DNA from: Burkholderia ubonensis
Lineage (GTDB): Bacteria > Pseudomonadota > Gammaproteobacteria > Burkholderiales > Burkholderiaceae
DNA length: 64,000 nt
Assembly: GCF_001718695.1 (NCBI RefSeq)
Contig: NZ_CP013421.1
Span: forward strand, 1,116,001-1,180,000
Reading direction: 5' to 3'
How positions within the stretch are numbered: the stretch's first letter is position 1; each line of letters opens with the position of its first letter. Positions 9,506 to 17,110 of the stretch are shown here, piece by piece. The notes under the pieces were generated by a model. It was not told the DNA's origin. It did no database searches and was given only the letters and a program-made list of their open reading frames with translations. A program made the position numbers and the translations under genes.

Positions 9506-10483
9506 ATGGACTCGATCTTTTACGGTTTTGTGATTCTCACCTTCGTCGCGGTCGTGCTCGCGATCGAGGGCGTCTATCAATGGTGGAACGCGCGGCACGG
9601 CAATGCCGCACGCCGGATCGAATCGCGCTTGCGCGCGATGTCCGCCGGCGGGCAGGTGCAGAAGGAGCGGCTGTCGATCCTGAAGGAGCGCATGCTCAAC
9701 GAAGCGAAGCCGTTCGACCGCCTGCTGATGGCGATGCCGCGCGTGCACTCGCTCGACCTGCTGCTGCAGCAGTCCGGCCTCGACTGGACGGTCGCCAAGC
9801 TGGTCGTGCTGAGCGGTGCGTTGTGCGCGGCCACCGCGCTGGTGCTGAGCGTCACGCCGCTGCCGCTCGTCGCGGTGCTGCCGGTCGCGCTGTTCGCCGG
9901 CTGCATCCCGACGCTGTACGTGACGCGGCATCGCCGCCGCCGGATGCGCAAGCTCGAGCGCCAGCTGCCCGACGTGTGCGACATGATCGCGCGCGCGTTG
10001 CGCTCCGGCCACGCGTTCACGAGCGCGATCGGGATGGTCAGCGACGAGTTTTCCGATCCGATGGGCGGCGAGTTCCGCATCACGTTCGACGAGATCAACT
10101 ACGGCGTGTCGCTGCACGACGCGCTGATGAATCTCGCGAACCGCGTGCCGGTGCGCGACCTGCGCTACTTCGTGATCGCGGTGCTGATCCAGCGCGAGAC
10201 CGGCGGCAACCTGGCCGAGCTGCTCGACAGCATCGCCGCGCTGATCCGCGAGCGCTTCAAGCTGTTCGACAAGATTCGCGTGCTGTCCGCGGAAGGGCGC
10301 ATGTCGGCGTGGGTGCTGGGGCTGCTGCCGTTCGCCACCGCCGGCGCGATGATGGTGCTGAACCCGGAATTCCTGGCGGTGCTCTGGCAGGATTCGGCCG
10401 GGATCAAGATGGTCGCCACCACGCTGGTGTCGATGGCCTTCGGCGTGCTGTGGATGCGCCGGATCATCCGGATTCGCGTCTGA
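9506..10483 (+). CDS. tadB: Tad pilus inner-membrane platform protein TadB
   Basis: A 325-residue GspF-family (T2SSF) membrane protein: an N-terminal membrane segment, a hydrophobic pair near residues 95-135, a cytoplasmic T2SSF domain (including LERQLPDVCDMIARALRSGHAF), then two C-terminal membrane segments. TadB with TadC forms the inner-membrane platform on which the CpaF motor acts. The ATG at 9506 follows CCGGAGGCC, a good ribosome site. Earlier in-frame codons would overlap cpaF extensively and were rejected. Confidence 0.92.
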   Translation: MDSIFYGFVILTFVAVVLAIEGVYQWWNARHGNAARRIESRLRAMSAGGQVQKERLSILKERMLNEAKPFDRLLMAMPRVHSLDLLLQQSGLDWTVAKLVVLSGALCAATALVLSVTPLPLVAVLPVALFAGCIPTLYVTRHRRRRMRKLERQLPDVCDMIARALRSGHAFTSAIGMVSDEFSDPMGGEFRITFDEINYGVSLHDALMNLANRVPVRDLRYFVIAVLIQRETGGNLAELLDSIAALIRERFKLFDKIRVLSAEGRMSAWVLGLLPFATAGAMMVLNPEFLAVLWQDSAGIKMVATTLVSMAFGVLWMRRIIRIRV

Positions 10484-10521
10484 CGCGTGTCTCAGGCTTC
10501 ACGAACCGATTCGAGGCTGTC

Positions 10522-11505
10522 ATGCAAAACCTGAGCGTAGTACATACCGTGATGCTCGCCGGCTTGTTCCTGTTCGTCGCGGGCGGCGTGCTGGTCGCGA
10601 TGCTGCTGTTCGTGCCGCGCAACATGCAGCGCCGCCTGCAGCAGGCCAGCGGCGCGAGCGTGGCGGTCGGCGCGGCCGGCGCCGGAGCGGACGACGCCGG
10701 CGCGCCCGGCCCGCGCTGGATCGCGCGGCTCGTCGAGCTGTCGCAACCGATCTCGAAGCTGTCGGTGCCGAAGGAGGGCTGGGAGGACTCGCCGCTGCGG
10801 GTCCGGCTGATGAACGCCGGCTGGCGCGACCCGAGCGCGGCCGGGCTCTACTTCACCGCGAAGACGGTGCTGGCGCTGACCTTGCCGGGCGCCGCGCTGC
10901 TCGCGCTCGCCACGACGCGGCTCGCCGATCAGCGCATGCTGCTGTCGTTCATCCTCGTCGCGCTGGCCGGCATCGGCTACTACCTGCCGAACTTCGTCCT
11001 GTCGCGCCGCATCACCAAGCGTCAGCGGACGATCTTCGAGGATTTCCCGGACGCGCTCGACCTGCTGACCGTGTGCGTCGAGGCCGGGCTCGGGCTCGAT
11101 GCGGCGTTGATGCGGGTCAGCGAGGAGCTGCGCTTTCGCAGCGAAGTGGTCTCGGGCGAACTCGACCTGATGCTGCTCGAAATGCGCTCGGGCTTCACGA
11201 AGGAAGCCGCGCTGCGCAATCTCGCGCTGCGCACCGGCGTCGAGGACATCGAATCGTTCTGCGCGATGCTGATCCAGGCCGACCGCTTCGGCACGAGCAT
11301 CGGCGATTCGCTGCGCGTGCTGTCCGACATGCTGCGCACGCGGCGGCGCATGCGCGCGGAGGAGCGTGCGGCGAAGATCGCGCTGAAGCTGCTGTTCCCG
11401 CTGATCTTCTGCATCTTCCCCGCGCTGATGGGCGTGCTGCTCGGGCCGGCGATGATTCATGTGTACCGCGTGCTGCTGCCGAGCTTCGCGACCATCGGCC
11501 AGTAA
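10522..11505 (+). CDS. tadC: Tad pilus inner-membrane platform protein TadC
   Basis: A 327-residue second GspF-family protein. It has an N-terminal membrane segment, a Gly/Ala-rich linker at about 50-65, a hydrophobic pair around residues 110-165, a T2SSF domain (DFPDALDLLTVCVEAGLGLD) and a C-terminal hydrophobic region. It pairs with TadB. The ATG at 10522 is chosen because upstream in-frame codons run deep into tadB. This is the last pilus gene in the window. A GC-rich palindrome directly follows the stop. Confidence 0.92.
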   Translation: MQNLSVVHTVMLAGLFLFVAGGVLVAMLLFVPRNMQRRLQQASGASVAVGAAGAGADDAGAPGPRWIARLVELSQPISKLSVPKEGWEDSPLRVRLMNAGWRDPSAAGLYFTAKTVLALTLPGAALLALATTRLADQRMLLSFILVALAGIGYYLPNFVLSRRITKRQRTIFEDFPDALDLLTVCVEAGLGLDAALMRVSEELRFRSEVVSGELDLMLLEMRSGFTKEAALRNLALRTGVEDIESFCAMLIQADRFGTSIGDSLRVLSDMLRTRRRMRAEERAAKIALKLLFPLIFCIFPALMGVLLGPAMIHVYRVLLPSFATIGQ

Positions 11506-11511
11506 GCGGCG

Positions 11512-11531
11512 CGGCGCGGCCGGCCGCGCCG
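11512..11531. terminator. GC palindrome after tadC
   Basis: A perfect palindrome with two 10-base arms (CGGCGCGGCC and GGCCGCGCCG) starts seven bases after the tadC stop. It has no T-tract. It probably marks the end of the tad transcript, but this is inferred from position and stability. Confidence 0.45.
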
Positions 11532-11675
11532 TGGATCGGCGCGCCGGCTGCGCGGCATCGCGAGCCGGCACGGCAACCGTCTTCATGGGAGGCTCGTCGT
11601 CCCCCGGGCGGCGTCGCGAGACAGGCCGATCATAGCGGCGTCAACGCAACCCGGACCCATGGTCGACCCTGGACG

Positions 11676-11717
11676 TGGCCGTAGTCCACCGCCCGCGCGG
11701 GTGGCCCCCTACGGCCA
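11676..11717. terminator. Long stem-loop between converging genes
   Basis: Outer arms TGGCCGTAG (11676-11684) and CTACGGCCA (11709-11717) enclose a second stem, CCACC (11686-11690) with GGTGG (11700-11704). The compound hairpin lies between two converging transcripts and could work in either direction. There is no T-tract. Confidence 0.4.
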
Positions 11718-11799
11718 TTGGAACGCACGGCGCGCGTGCGAGCCACGCGCGATGCGGCGCGCGCGAGCCGCGATCGCGTTGCACGGCCCGATGCCGTCC

Positions 11800-11846
11800 G
11801 TCACCCGTCACCCGTCACCCGTCACCCGTCACCCGTCACCCGTCAC
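11800..11846. repeat. Six-copy 7-bp tandem repeat (GTCACCC)
   Basis: Six perfect consecutive copies of GTCACCC occupy 11800-11841, followed by a partial GTCAC. The array runs into the last sense codon and stop of the minus-strand outer-membrane protein gene (stop at 11843-11845). Because the unit is 7 bp, copy-number change would shift frame only if it reached into the coding part. Otherwise it alters the 3' flank. Confidence 0.95.
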
Positions 11847-12802
11847 TGAAAGTGATGCACGTACCGTAGCACCATCCGCGTGCCCTGCGGGCGGTTGCGC
11901 GCATAGGTCTCGAAGTAGGCGTTGAACATCACGTGGTCCTGCGGCGAGAAGCTGTACATCGCGCCCGGTCCGATCGCGAACACCGCTTCCCGCGTGCCCG
12001 CCACGTCCTGCCCGTTCGCCTTCATGTCGGTGGTCTGACGCAGCCAGTAGCCGTTCAGCCCGAGCCGCAATCCGGGGCGCACCTCGTACTCGGTCGCGAA
12101 GTTCGCATGCACGGCCTGACCGGCCTGCGTCGACGTCACGTCCGGCCCGAGCGAGGCGGCCGGCGCGTGATTGGTTGCATTCCACAAGTAATGCAGCCGC
12201 CACGACACGGTCCACTTCGGCGTGATCCAGAAGGTGGCGGCCCAGTACGGATCGAACGACCAGAAATGACTGCCCGGATTGATCGCGCGCGTGCGGTCGT
12301 ACGCGCCGGTCGGCGCGATGAACTGGAATTCCACCCGCTGCGCGAAGCGCGGTCCGTGCGCGCCCATCACCGGGTCGAACTGCACGAACGGGCCGATCAA
12401 CAGATCGCCGAAGCCCGCACGCGCGTTCAGCGCGACGTTGCCGATGCCGTCGTCGGTATGGACCGAGCCGACCCACGGCAGGATCACGTCGAGCCCCGGA
12501 TGCATGCCGCCGAACGTCAGCGGCGCCTGGTAGACGAGCTGGCTCAGCCCCGCGAACAGGTCGATGTCCTGCTTCGGCAGCCCGACCTTGTTGCCCGCGT
12601 TGTCGTTGACGCGGCCGGCCGTGTAGTACTCGAGGTACTGCGTGCCGTACCAGCCGGAGCCGGCCGGCGGCAGCCCGTCGACGAAGCTCGTCATCCCCAG
12701 GTTGACCGACGGCAGGTCGGCCGCCTGGGCCGGCGCGTGGACGGCCAGGCCGGCGACCACGATGCCCGCGATCGCGAGCAGGCGAGAGCCGCAATTCTTC
12801 AT
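11843..12802 (-). CDS. Outer-membrane channel of the SphA/phenol MetA family
   Basis: A 319-residue protein with a signal peptide (cleavage expected after QAA near residue 27) and an amphipathic beta-strand pattern ending in an aromatic residue pair close to the C-terminus (HHFQ), typical of outer-membrane barrels. Segments such as FGGMHPGLDVILPW and FQFIAPTGAYD fit the SphA/MetA-type proteins found beside aromatic-degradation operons and thought to import hydrophobic aromatics. The ATG at 12802 is preferred over the GTG two codons upstream because AGGAGG ends five bases before it. It is the last gene of the monooxygenase operon, 33 bases after the flavin reductase. Confidence 0.75.
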   Translation of the reverse strand: MKNCGSRLLAIAGIVVAGLAVHAPAQAADLPSVNLGMTSFVDGLPPAGSGWYGTQYLEYYTAGRVNDNAGNKVGLPKQDIDLFAGLSQLVYQAPLTFGGMHPGLDVILPWVGSVHTDDGIGNVALNARAGFGDLLIGPFVQFDPVMGAHGPRFAQRVEFQFIAPTGAYDRTRAINPGSHFWSFDPYWAATFWITPKWTVSWRLHYLWNATNHAPAASLGPDVTSTQAGQAVHANFATEYEVRPGLRLGLNGYWLRQTTDMKANGQDVAGTREAVFAIGPGAMYSFSPQDHVMFNAYFETYARNRPQGTRMVLRYVHHFQ

Positions 12803-12835
12803 CACCACCTCCTGTTGCGTTATGAGTAGAGCCGG

Positions 12836-13366
12836 TCAAACGGCGCGTGCGAGATCCGGGTGCGCGCAGAGCGCGCGATATTCGCCGGCATGGAAGACCA
12901 GCGGCGCCTTGCCGAACGCGTCGAACGCTTCGATCCGGCCGATGAACAACAGGTGGTCGCCGCCTTCGTAATGGCCGACGTTGCGGCACACGAAGCGCGC
13001 GCTCGATCCGTGCAGGCACGGCACGCCGCCGGCTTCGGCGTCGTCGTGCGGCACGCCGTCGAACTTGTCGGCGCGCGGCGTCGCGAAGCGGCGCGACAGC
13101 TCGAGCTGGTCGTGCGCGAGGATATTGATCGCGAAGTGCGTGGCCGCAACGAAATCCGGCCGGCTCGGCGCCACCTTGCGCAGGCTCCACAGCAGCAGCG
13201 GCGGATCGAGCGACAGCGACGAGAACGAATTGGCGGTAAGCCCGACCTTGCGGCCGTCGGCGGCGCGCGTGGTGATCACGGTGACGCCGGTCGGAAAATG
13301 CCCGAACGCGGCGCGCAGTTGCAGCGGATCGACGGCGGCGAGAGGGGAGGAAGCGCTGGCGTTCAT
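12836..13366 (-). CDS. Flavin reductase component, StyB/IifD-like
   Basis: A 176-residue member of the flavin-reductase-like (HpaC/StyB) family with the conserved FPTGVTVITT near residue 24, GLTANSFSSLSLDPPLLLWS around 42-61 and a GDH motif late in the protein. Such proteins use NAD(P)H to reduce FAD for a partner monooxygenase. The start ATG overlaps the stop of the upstream StyA-like gene in an ATGA, so the two are translationally coupled, as two-component monooxygenases often are. By analogy with the iif cluster of Acinetobacter this would be the reductase of an indole oxygenase. Confidence 0.88.
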   Translation of the reverse strand: MNASASSPLAAVDPLQLRAAFGHFPTGVTVITTRAADGRKVGLTANSFSSLSLDPPLLLWSLRKVAPSRPDFVAATHFAINILAHDQLELSRRFATPRADKFDGVPHDDAEAGGVPCLHGSSARFVCRNVGHYEGGDHLLFIGRIEAFDAFGKAPLVFHAGEYRALCAHPDLARAV

Positions 13367-14610
13367 CGCGCTTGCTCCGAACGTGCCGCGTGTTCGCGGA
13401 TCATCGCGGCGCACGCGGCCGGCTCGAACCACCACGGCGCGAAGCGGCGCGGGTCGTCGAAGCCGTCGACGAGCGTCGCGGCCAGCGTCGGATACTGGCC
13501 GGCCGCGCCGAGCAGTTCGAGCACGTGCGGCGGCGGCGGCGTGAGCAGCGAGTTGGTCCAGCGCACGACGTGCTGCGCGTAGGCCCAGTAGCGTTCGAAC
13601 GTGTCGTGCATCCAGCCTTCGTCGAACGGCGCGGCCTCGCGCGTGAGGATCGCGTCGCCGTAAACCTTCGCGCATTTCGCCGCGTTGTTCGAGCCCTGCC
13701 CGGTGATAGGGTCGTTCACGACCACCGCGTCGGCCATGCCGAACACGGTGCGGCCCGACGGCAGCCGCAACAACGGCTTGCGCACGGTCGGCGTGAAGCG
13801 CCCGGCGAGCGTGCCGTTCGGATCGGTCAGCTCGACGTCGCGGCAGCGCTCGAATTCCCACGGCACGTAGCGTTGCAGGAACGACAGGCTGCGGTCGAGG
13901 TGCTGTTCGGGCGTTTTCACGTCGGCCCAGCAGTCGAGCGGGCCGCCCGGAGTGCCCTCGAACACCATGATCTCGCACGGGCCGGTCGTGGTCAGCGCCG
14001 GAAACACGAAGTATTCGCCGATGCCGGGCAGCAGGTTGAAGCGCACGCGCGCATACGGCTGGCTCGGCGTCATGCCCTTCACGTAGGTCAGCGCGAGCGC
14101 GCGTTGCGGGCGCTCGAACGCGCTGCGCGCGTCGTCGCGGCCCAGCAGGTTGACGATTTCGCCCTTGCCGGCCGCGAGCAGCACGAGATCGTGGCTGATC
14201 GCGAGCGCTTCGAGCTCCGCTATGCCGACGTCGCAGATGCGCACGTCGGCGCCGCGGTCGCGCACCGCGTCGAGCCAGTCGGCCATCTTCACGCGCTGGT
14301 CGACCGACTGCGCGTAGCGGGTCAGGCGCGACGACCAGTCGATCGCCTTGCGGCCGCCGCCGTCGGGATGCGGCACCGCGACGCCGATCCCCTCGATGGA
14401 CGGGCACGCTTTTTCCCAGTGGTTCAGGCCGGCATCGCGCTCCAGCTGCAGCGCGGTGTGGAACATGCATTGGCTCGACATCACCTTGCCGGAGCGGATC
14501 TGCTGCGCGTCGCGGTTGGTCGCGAGCGTGACGTGATAGCCGTGGTCGAGCAGCGTGAAAGCGAGTTGAAGGCCGGACTGGCCGGCACCGACGATGGCGA
14601 TGCGCTTCAT
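13363..14610 (-). CDS. FAD-dependent monooxygenase, StyA-like (candidate indole oxygenase, IifC-like)
   Basis: A 415-residue protein, the same length as styrene monooxygenase StyA. The N-terminus RIAIVGAGQSGLQLA contains the GxGxxG FAD-binding loop at residues 8-13. Later segments (ITGQGSNNAAK) match the second FAD-contact region of this family. StyA-type enzymes epoxidise styrene or indole with FADH2 from a StyB partner, which is encoded immediately downstream. The ATG at 14610 is used because the nine residues before it lack family character. With an SDR and an alpha/beta-hydrolase-like gene upstream and no styrene-oxide isomerase or phenylacetaldehyde dehydrogenase nearby, indole is a likelier substrate than styrene. 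That is an inference. Confidence 0.88.
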   Translation of the reverse strand: MKRIAIVGAGQSGLQLAFTLLDHGYHVTLATNRDAQQIRSGKVMSSQCMFHTALQLERDAGLNHWEKACPSIEGIGVAVPHPDGGGRKAIDWSSRLTRYAQSVDQRVKMADWLDAVRDRGADVRICDVGIAELEALAISHDLVLLAAGKGEIVNLLGRDDARSAFERPQRALALTYVKGMTPSQPYARVRFNLLPGIGEYFVFPALTTTGPCEIMVFEGTPGGPLDCWADVKTPEQHLDRSLSFLQRYVPWEFERCRDVELTDPNGTLAGRFTPTVRKPLLRLPSGRTVFGMADAVVVNDPITGQGSNNAAKCAKVYGDAILTREAAPFDEGWMHDTFERYWAYAQHVVRWTNSLLTPPPPHVLELLGAAGQYPTLAATLVDGFDDPRRFAPWWFEPAACAAMIREHAARSEQAR

Positions 14611-14673
14611 GATGAAATCCTTGGTATGACGAATCAATCGGGTCGTGATGCGGCGCGGCGCAACGGCTTGCCG

Positions 14674-15462
14674 CTATTGCGCGAGCTGCGGGATCGCAGG
14701 CACGGCCTGCTCGGGGCCCATCGCGGAATAGCCGCCGTCCACCGCGTAGTCGGCGCCGGTGACGAAGCTCGCCGCGTCGCTGCACAGGAACGTGACGACC
14801 TGCGCGACTTCCGACGGGTCGCCGACGCGCCCGAGCAGATGAAACGGCGCGGCCACGCGGTCCGTCTTCGCGCGGTCGCCGTGCGTCATCTCGTCCATCA
14901 CGCGCGACCAGGTCCAGCCCGGCGACACCGAGTTCACGCGGATCCGGTCCGCCGCGAGATCCATCGCCATGCTGCGGGTGAGCTGGCGCATCGCGGCCTT
15001 CGAGGTCGGGTAGAGCCAGCGGCCCGTCTGCGCGCATTGCGCCGAGATCGAGCTGAAGTTGACGATCGCGCCGCCGCCGCGCCGCACCAGGTGCGGATGC
15101 ACGGCCTTGACCAGCATCGCCGCCGATACGACGTTGACGTCCATCGCCGCGAGCCAGTCGCGGCGCGTCGCGCGGATGCCGTCGTCGACGTAGCTGCATG
15201 CGAGGTTGATCAACAGATCGATCGCGCCGAAGCGCTCGACGACGGCCGCCACCGCGTGCTCGATCGCATGATCGTCGGTGATGTCTGCGGCGATGAACAT
15301 CGCGCGCTCGCCGAGCGTGTCGGCGACGCGCGCGCCGTTCTGCACGTCGAGGTCGACGATCGCGACGCACGCGCCGGCGCGCACCAGATCCTGCGCGACC
15401 GCCGCGCCGATCAACGTGGCGCCGCCGGTGACGATCGCGACTTTGCCTGCCAGAGCTGTCAT
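14674..15462 (-). CDS. Short-chain dehydrogenase/reductase, IifB-like
   Basis: A 262-residue classical SDR. It has the nucleotide-binding TGGATLIG at 12-19, a variant NLAC in place of NNAG at 86-89, serines at 138-140, and the catalytic Y151-x3-K155. In the iif pathway an SDR diverts the unstable indole oxidation product from indigo formation toward dihydroxyindole. The same role is plausible here from gene order but not proven. The ATG at 15462 has AGGAGA upstream. The gaps to its neighbours are 65 and 63 bases, so it sits in the middle of the operon. Confidence 0.88.
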   Translation of the reverse strand: MTALAGKVAIVTGGATLIGAAVAQDLVRAGACVAIVDLDVQNGARVADTLGERAMFIAADITDDHAIEHAVAAVVERFGAIDLLINLACSYVDDGIRATRRDWLAAMDVNVVSAAMLVKAVHPHLVRRGGGAIVNFSSISAQCAQTGRWLYPTSKAAMRQLTRSMAMDLAADRIRVNSVSPGWTWSRVMDEMTHGDRAKTDRVAAPFHLLGRVGDPSEVAQVVTFLCSDAASFVTGADYAVDGGYSAMGPEQAVPAIPQLAQ

Positions 15463-15527
15463 GGGGTGTCTCCTGGAATGATTGAGTGAAGGCGACGCGC
15501 TCGCGCTGCGGGCCGTCGCTCGGGCGC

Positions 15528-16757
15528 TTACGCGCTGTCGCGCCAGCGCTGCATCAGCCGGTTCGACGGCACCGTTTCGTCGAGCAGCTTGCGCGCCGTC
15601 TCGACGCCGGCGACCGGCAGCCCGGCCGCGTCCAGCAAGCCGATCTGCACGAGCACGCTGGCCTGGTCCCAGTAGATGTGCTCGTGATACAGCTTGTCGC
15701 CGCGGAACTTGACGATCGCGACGAGCGGAATCTCGACGCGTTTGCCGGTCGGCGCGACGCCGGGCAGCATCCAGTCGATCTCGGTGGTGTGGGTGAAGCA
15801 GAACAGCAGTTCGTCGACGATCTGGCTCGCGCCGATCGTGCGCGAGATCGGCGTGATCGTTGTGTCGGGCGGGTTCGCATGCACGAAGTGATGCGTGTAG
15901 AAGCGCTTGAGCTCGTCGTGACCGACGCCGCCGGTCAGCGTCGGGATATGGTTCACGTACGGTTGCGCGACCATCGTGGCCATCGTCGCGTCGACGTTGC
16001 GCGTGTCGAATTCGTGGCGCAGGTGTTCTTCCCACAGTGCGGACAGATCGTAGTGCGGGCCGAGCGCCGCACGGAACGCGGCGATCGCGCGCTGATGCGC
16101 CATCACGGCGGCCGCCTTGTCGAAGTGATCGCCGCCGCTGCGCGCGAACGCATGGTCGACGCCGGGATACACGTACACCTCGACGCCATCGCGGCCGCTC
16201 AGCGCTGCGGCGATGCGCGCCTGCGCGTCCAGTGGGCAGAAGCGGTCCTGCGCGGCGATCTGCAGCACGAGCCGGCCGCGCACGCCGGCCGCCTCGTCGA
16301 GCGCGTGCTCGATCCCGACGCCGTAATAGCTGACCGCGGCCGCCACGTCCGGCAGCCGGCACGCGGCCAGATAGGCGAGCTTGCCGCCCAGGCAGAAGCC
16401 GAGCACGCCGGCCTTGCCCGTGCACTCCGGCCGGCCGGTCAGCGCGGCCAGCGCGGCGGCGACGTCGTCGACGCCGTCGTTTTCGTCGTAGTCGCGGTAC
16501 AGCGCCATCGCGCGCTCGAAGTCCGGCGCGGTGTAACCGAGCTCGATGCCCGGCGCCTGACGCCAGAACAAATCGGGCACGAGCACCGTATAGCCTTCTT
16601 CGGCGTAATAGTCGGCCACGTCGCGCATCGTCGCGTTCGCGCCGAAGATTTCGTGGCACAACACGATACCGGGCCCCTTGCCGGCCGCCGGCGTGCTCAG
16701 ATACGCGCGAAACGCGCCGCCGTGCGGCGACGGAACCTCGATGTGTCGTCCTTTCAT
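15528..16757 (-). CDS. Dienelactone-hydrolase-fold protein fused to an NTF2/SnoaL-like domain (IifA-like candidate)
   Basis: A 409-residue two-domain protein. Residues 1-235 are a dienelactone-hydrolase-type alpha/beta hydrolase with a complete triad: Cys122 in GFCLGG, Asp171 in AAQDRF and His202 in VDHAF. Residues about 240-409 look like an NTF2/SnoaL-type domain. It is the first gene of the minus-strand operon, with a strong ribosome site, GGGAGGG, before the ATG. In the iif indole pathway the ring-cleaving step to anthranilate is done by a cofactor-independent oxygenase (IifA), and this protein occupies the matching place. Alternatively it is a true lactone hydrolase acting on another ring-cleavage product. 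Confidence 0.8.
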   Translation of the reverse strand: MKGRHIEVPSPHGGAFRAYLSTPAAGKGPGIVLCHEIFGANATMRDVADYYAEEGYTVLVPDLFWRQAPGIELGYTAPDFERAMALYRDYDENDGVDDVAAALAALTGRPECTGKAGVLGFCLGGKLAYLAACRLPDVAAAVSYYGVGIEHALDEAAGVRGRLVLQIAAQDRFCPLDAQARIAAALSGRDGVEVYVYPGVDHAFARSGGDHFDKAAAVMAHQRAIAAFRAALGPHYDLSALWEEHLRHEFDTRNVDATMATMVAQPYVNHIPTLTGGVGHDELKRFYTHHFVHANPPDTTITPISRTIGASQIVDELLFCFTHTTEIDWMLPGVAPTGKRVEIPLVAIVKFRGDKLYHEHIYWDQASVLVQIGLLDAAGLPVAGVETARKLLDETVPSNRLMQRWRDSA

Positions 16758-17110
16758 GCGTCCCTCCCTTCGGTGCGTTGCTTGGATGGACCCAGTATTG
16801 GCGGACGAAATTGGCACTTCTATCCGCTTTCTTCGGCCGGTATCCGCGGATTCCGGAAACCTGCGGCGCGCCATGCGGCGCTGCGGCCGGCGCGCGGCGC
16901 ACTGCGGGTATGTGCGGATGCGGAAGACCCGCGCAGTTTTCTACGATGCGCGAACGGTCCGCTTCTTGCGTGATGGGCGTGGGGCTTGCGCGCGCGACGG
17001 CGCGGACTGTCCGGATAGTCCGGGTGCTATCCGGATCGTGCGACGCGCTTCCCAGGAATCGGGAACACGTGCACTGCGCAAGTGCGATCGGGCACGACGG
17101 GAGAACTTCG
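16758..17110. promoter_or_regulatory. Divergent control region between the catabolic operon and its AraC-type regulator
   Basis: A 353-base gap with start codons pointing away on both sides and no gene inside. It holds two direct repeats of TATCCGC (16821-16827 and 16841-16847), spaced 20 bp apart, about 65-90 bases upstream of the minus-strand operon start. It also holds a perfect 8-bp inverted repeat, TCCGGATA (17010-17017) and TATCCGGA (17028-17035), with a 10-base spacer, about 75 bases before the regulator start. Paired direct repeats about two helical turns apart are what XylS/AraC-type dimers bind. Promoter elements themselves are not obvious. Confidence 0.6.

Larger units (their letters stand above)
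11506..11842. other. Convergent intergenic region with hairpins and a tandem repeat
   Basis: A 337-base gap between the 3' ends of tadC (plus) and the outer-membrane protein gene (minus). It holds no credible gene. It contains a 20-base palindrome at 11512-11531, a 42-base stem-loop at 11676-11717 and a run of 7-bp tandem repeats at 11800-11846, all consistent with a transcription-termination zone between converging operons. Confidence 0.7.

Noticed and set aside
11800..11846. CRISPR-like array
   Set aside because: The repeats are 7 bp and contiguous, with no spacers, so it is a simple tandem repeat.
13363..14610. Styrene degradation as the operon's purpose
   Set aside because: No styrene-oxide isomerase, phenylacetaldehyde dehydrogenase or StyS/StyR pair is nearby; the SDR and hydrolase-fold partners fit an indole pathway better.
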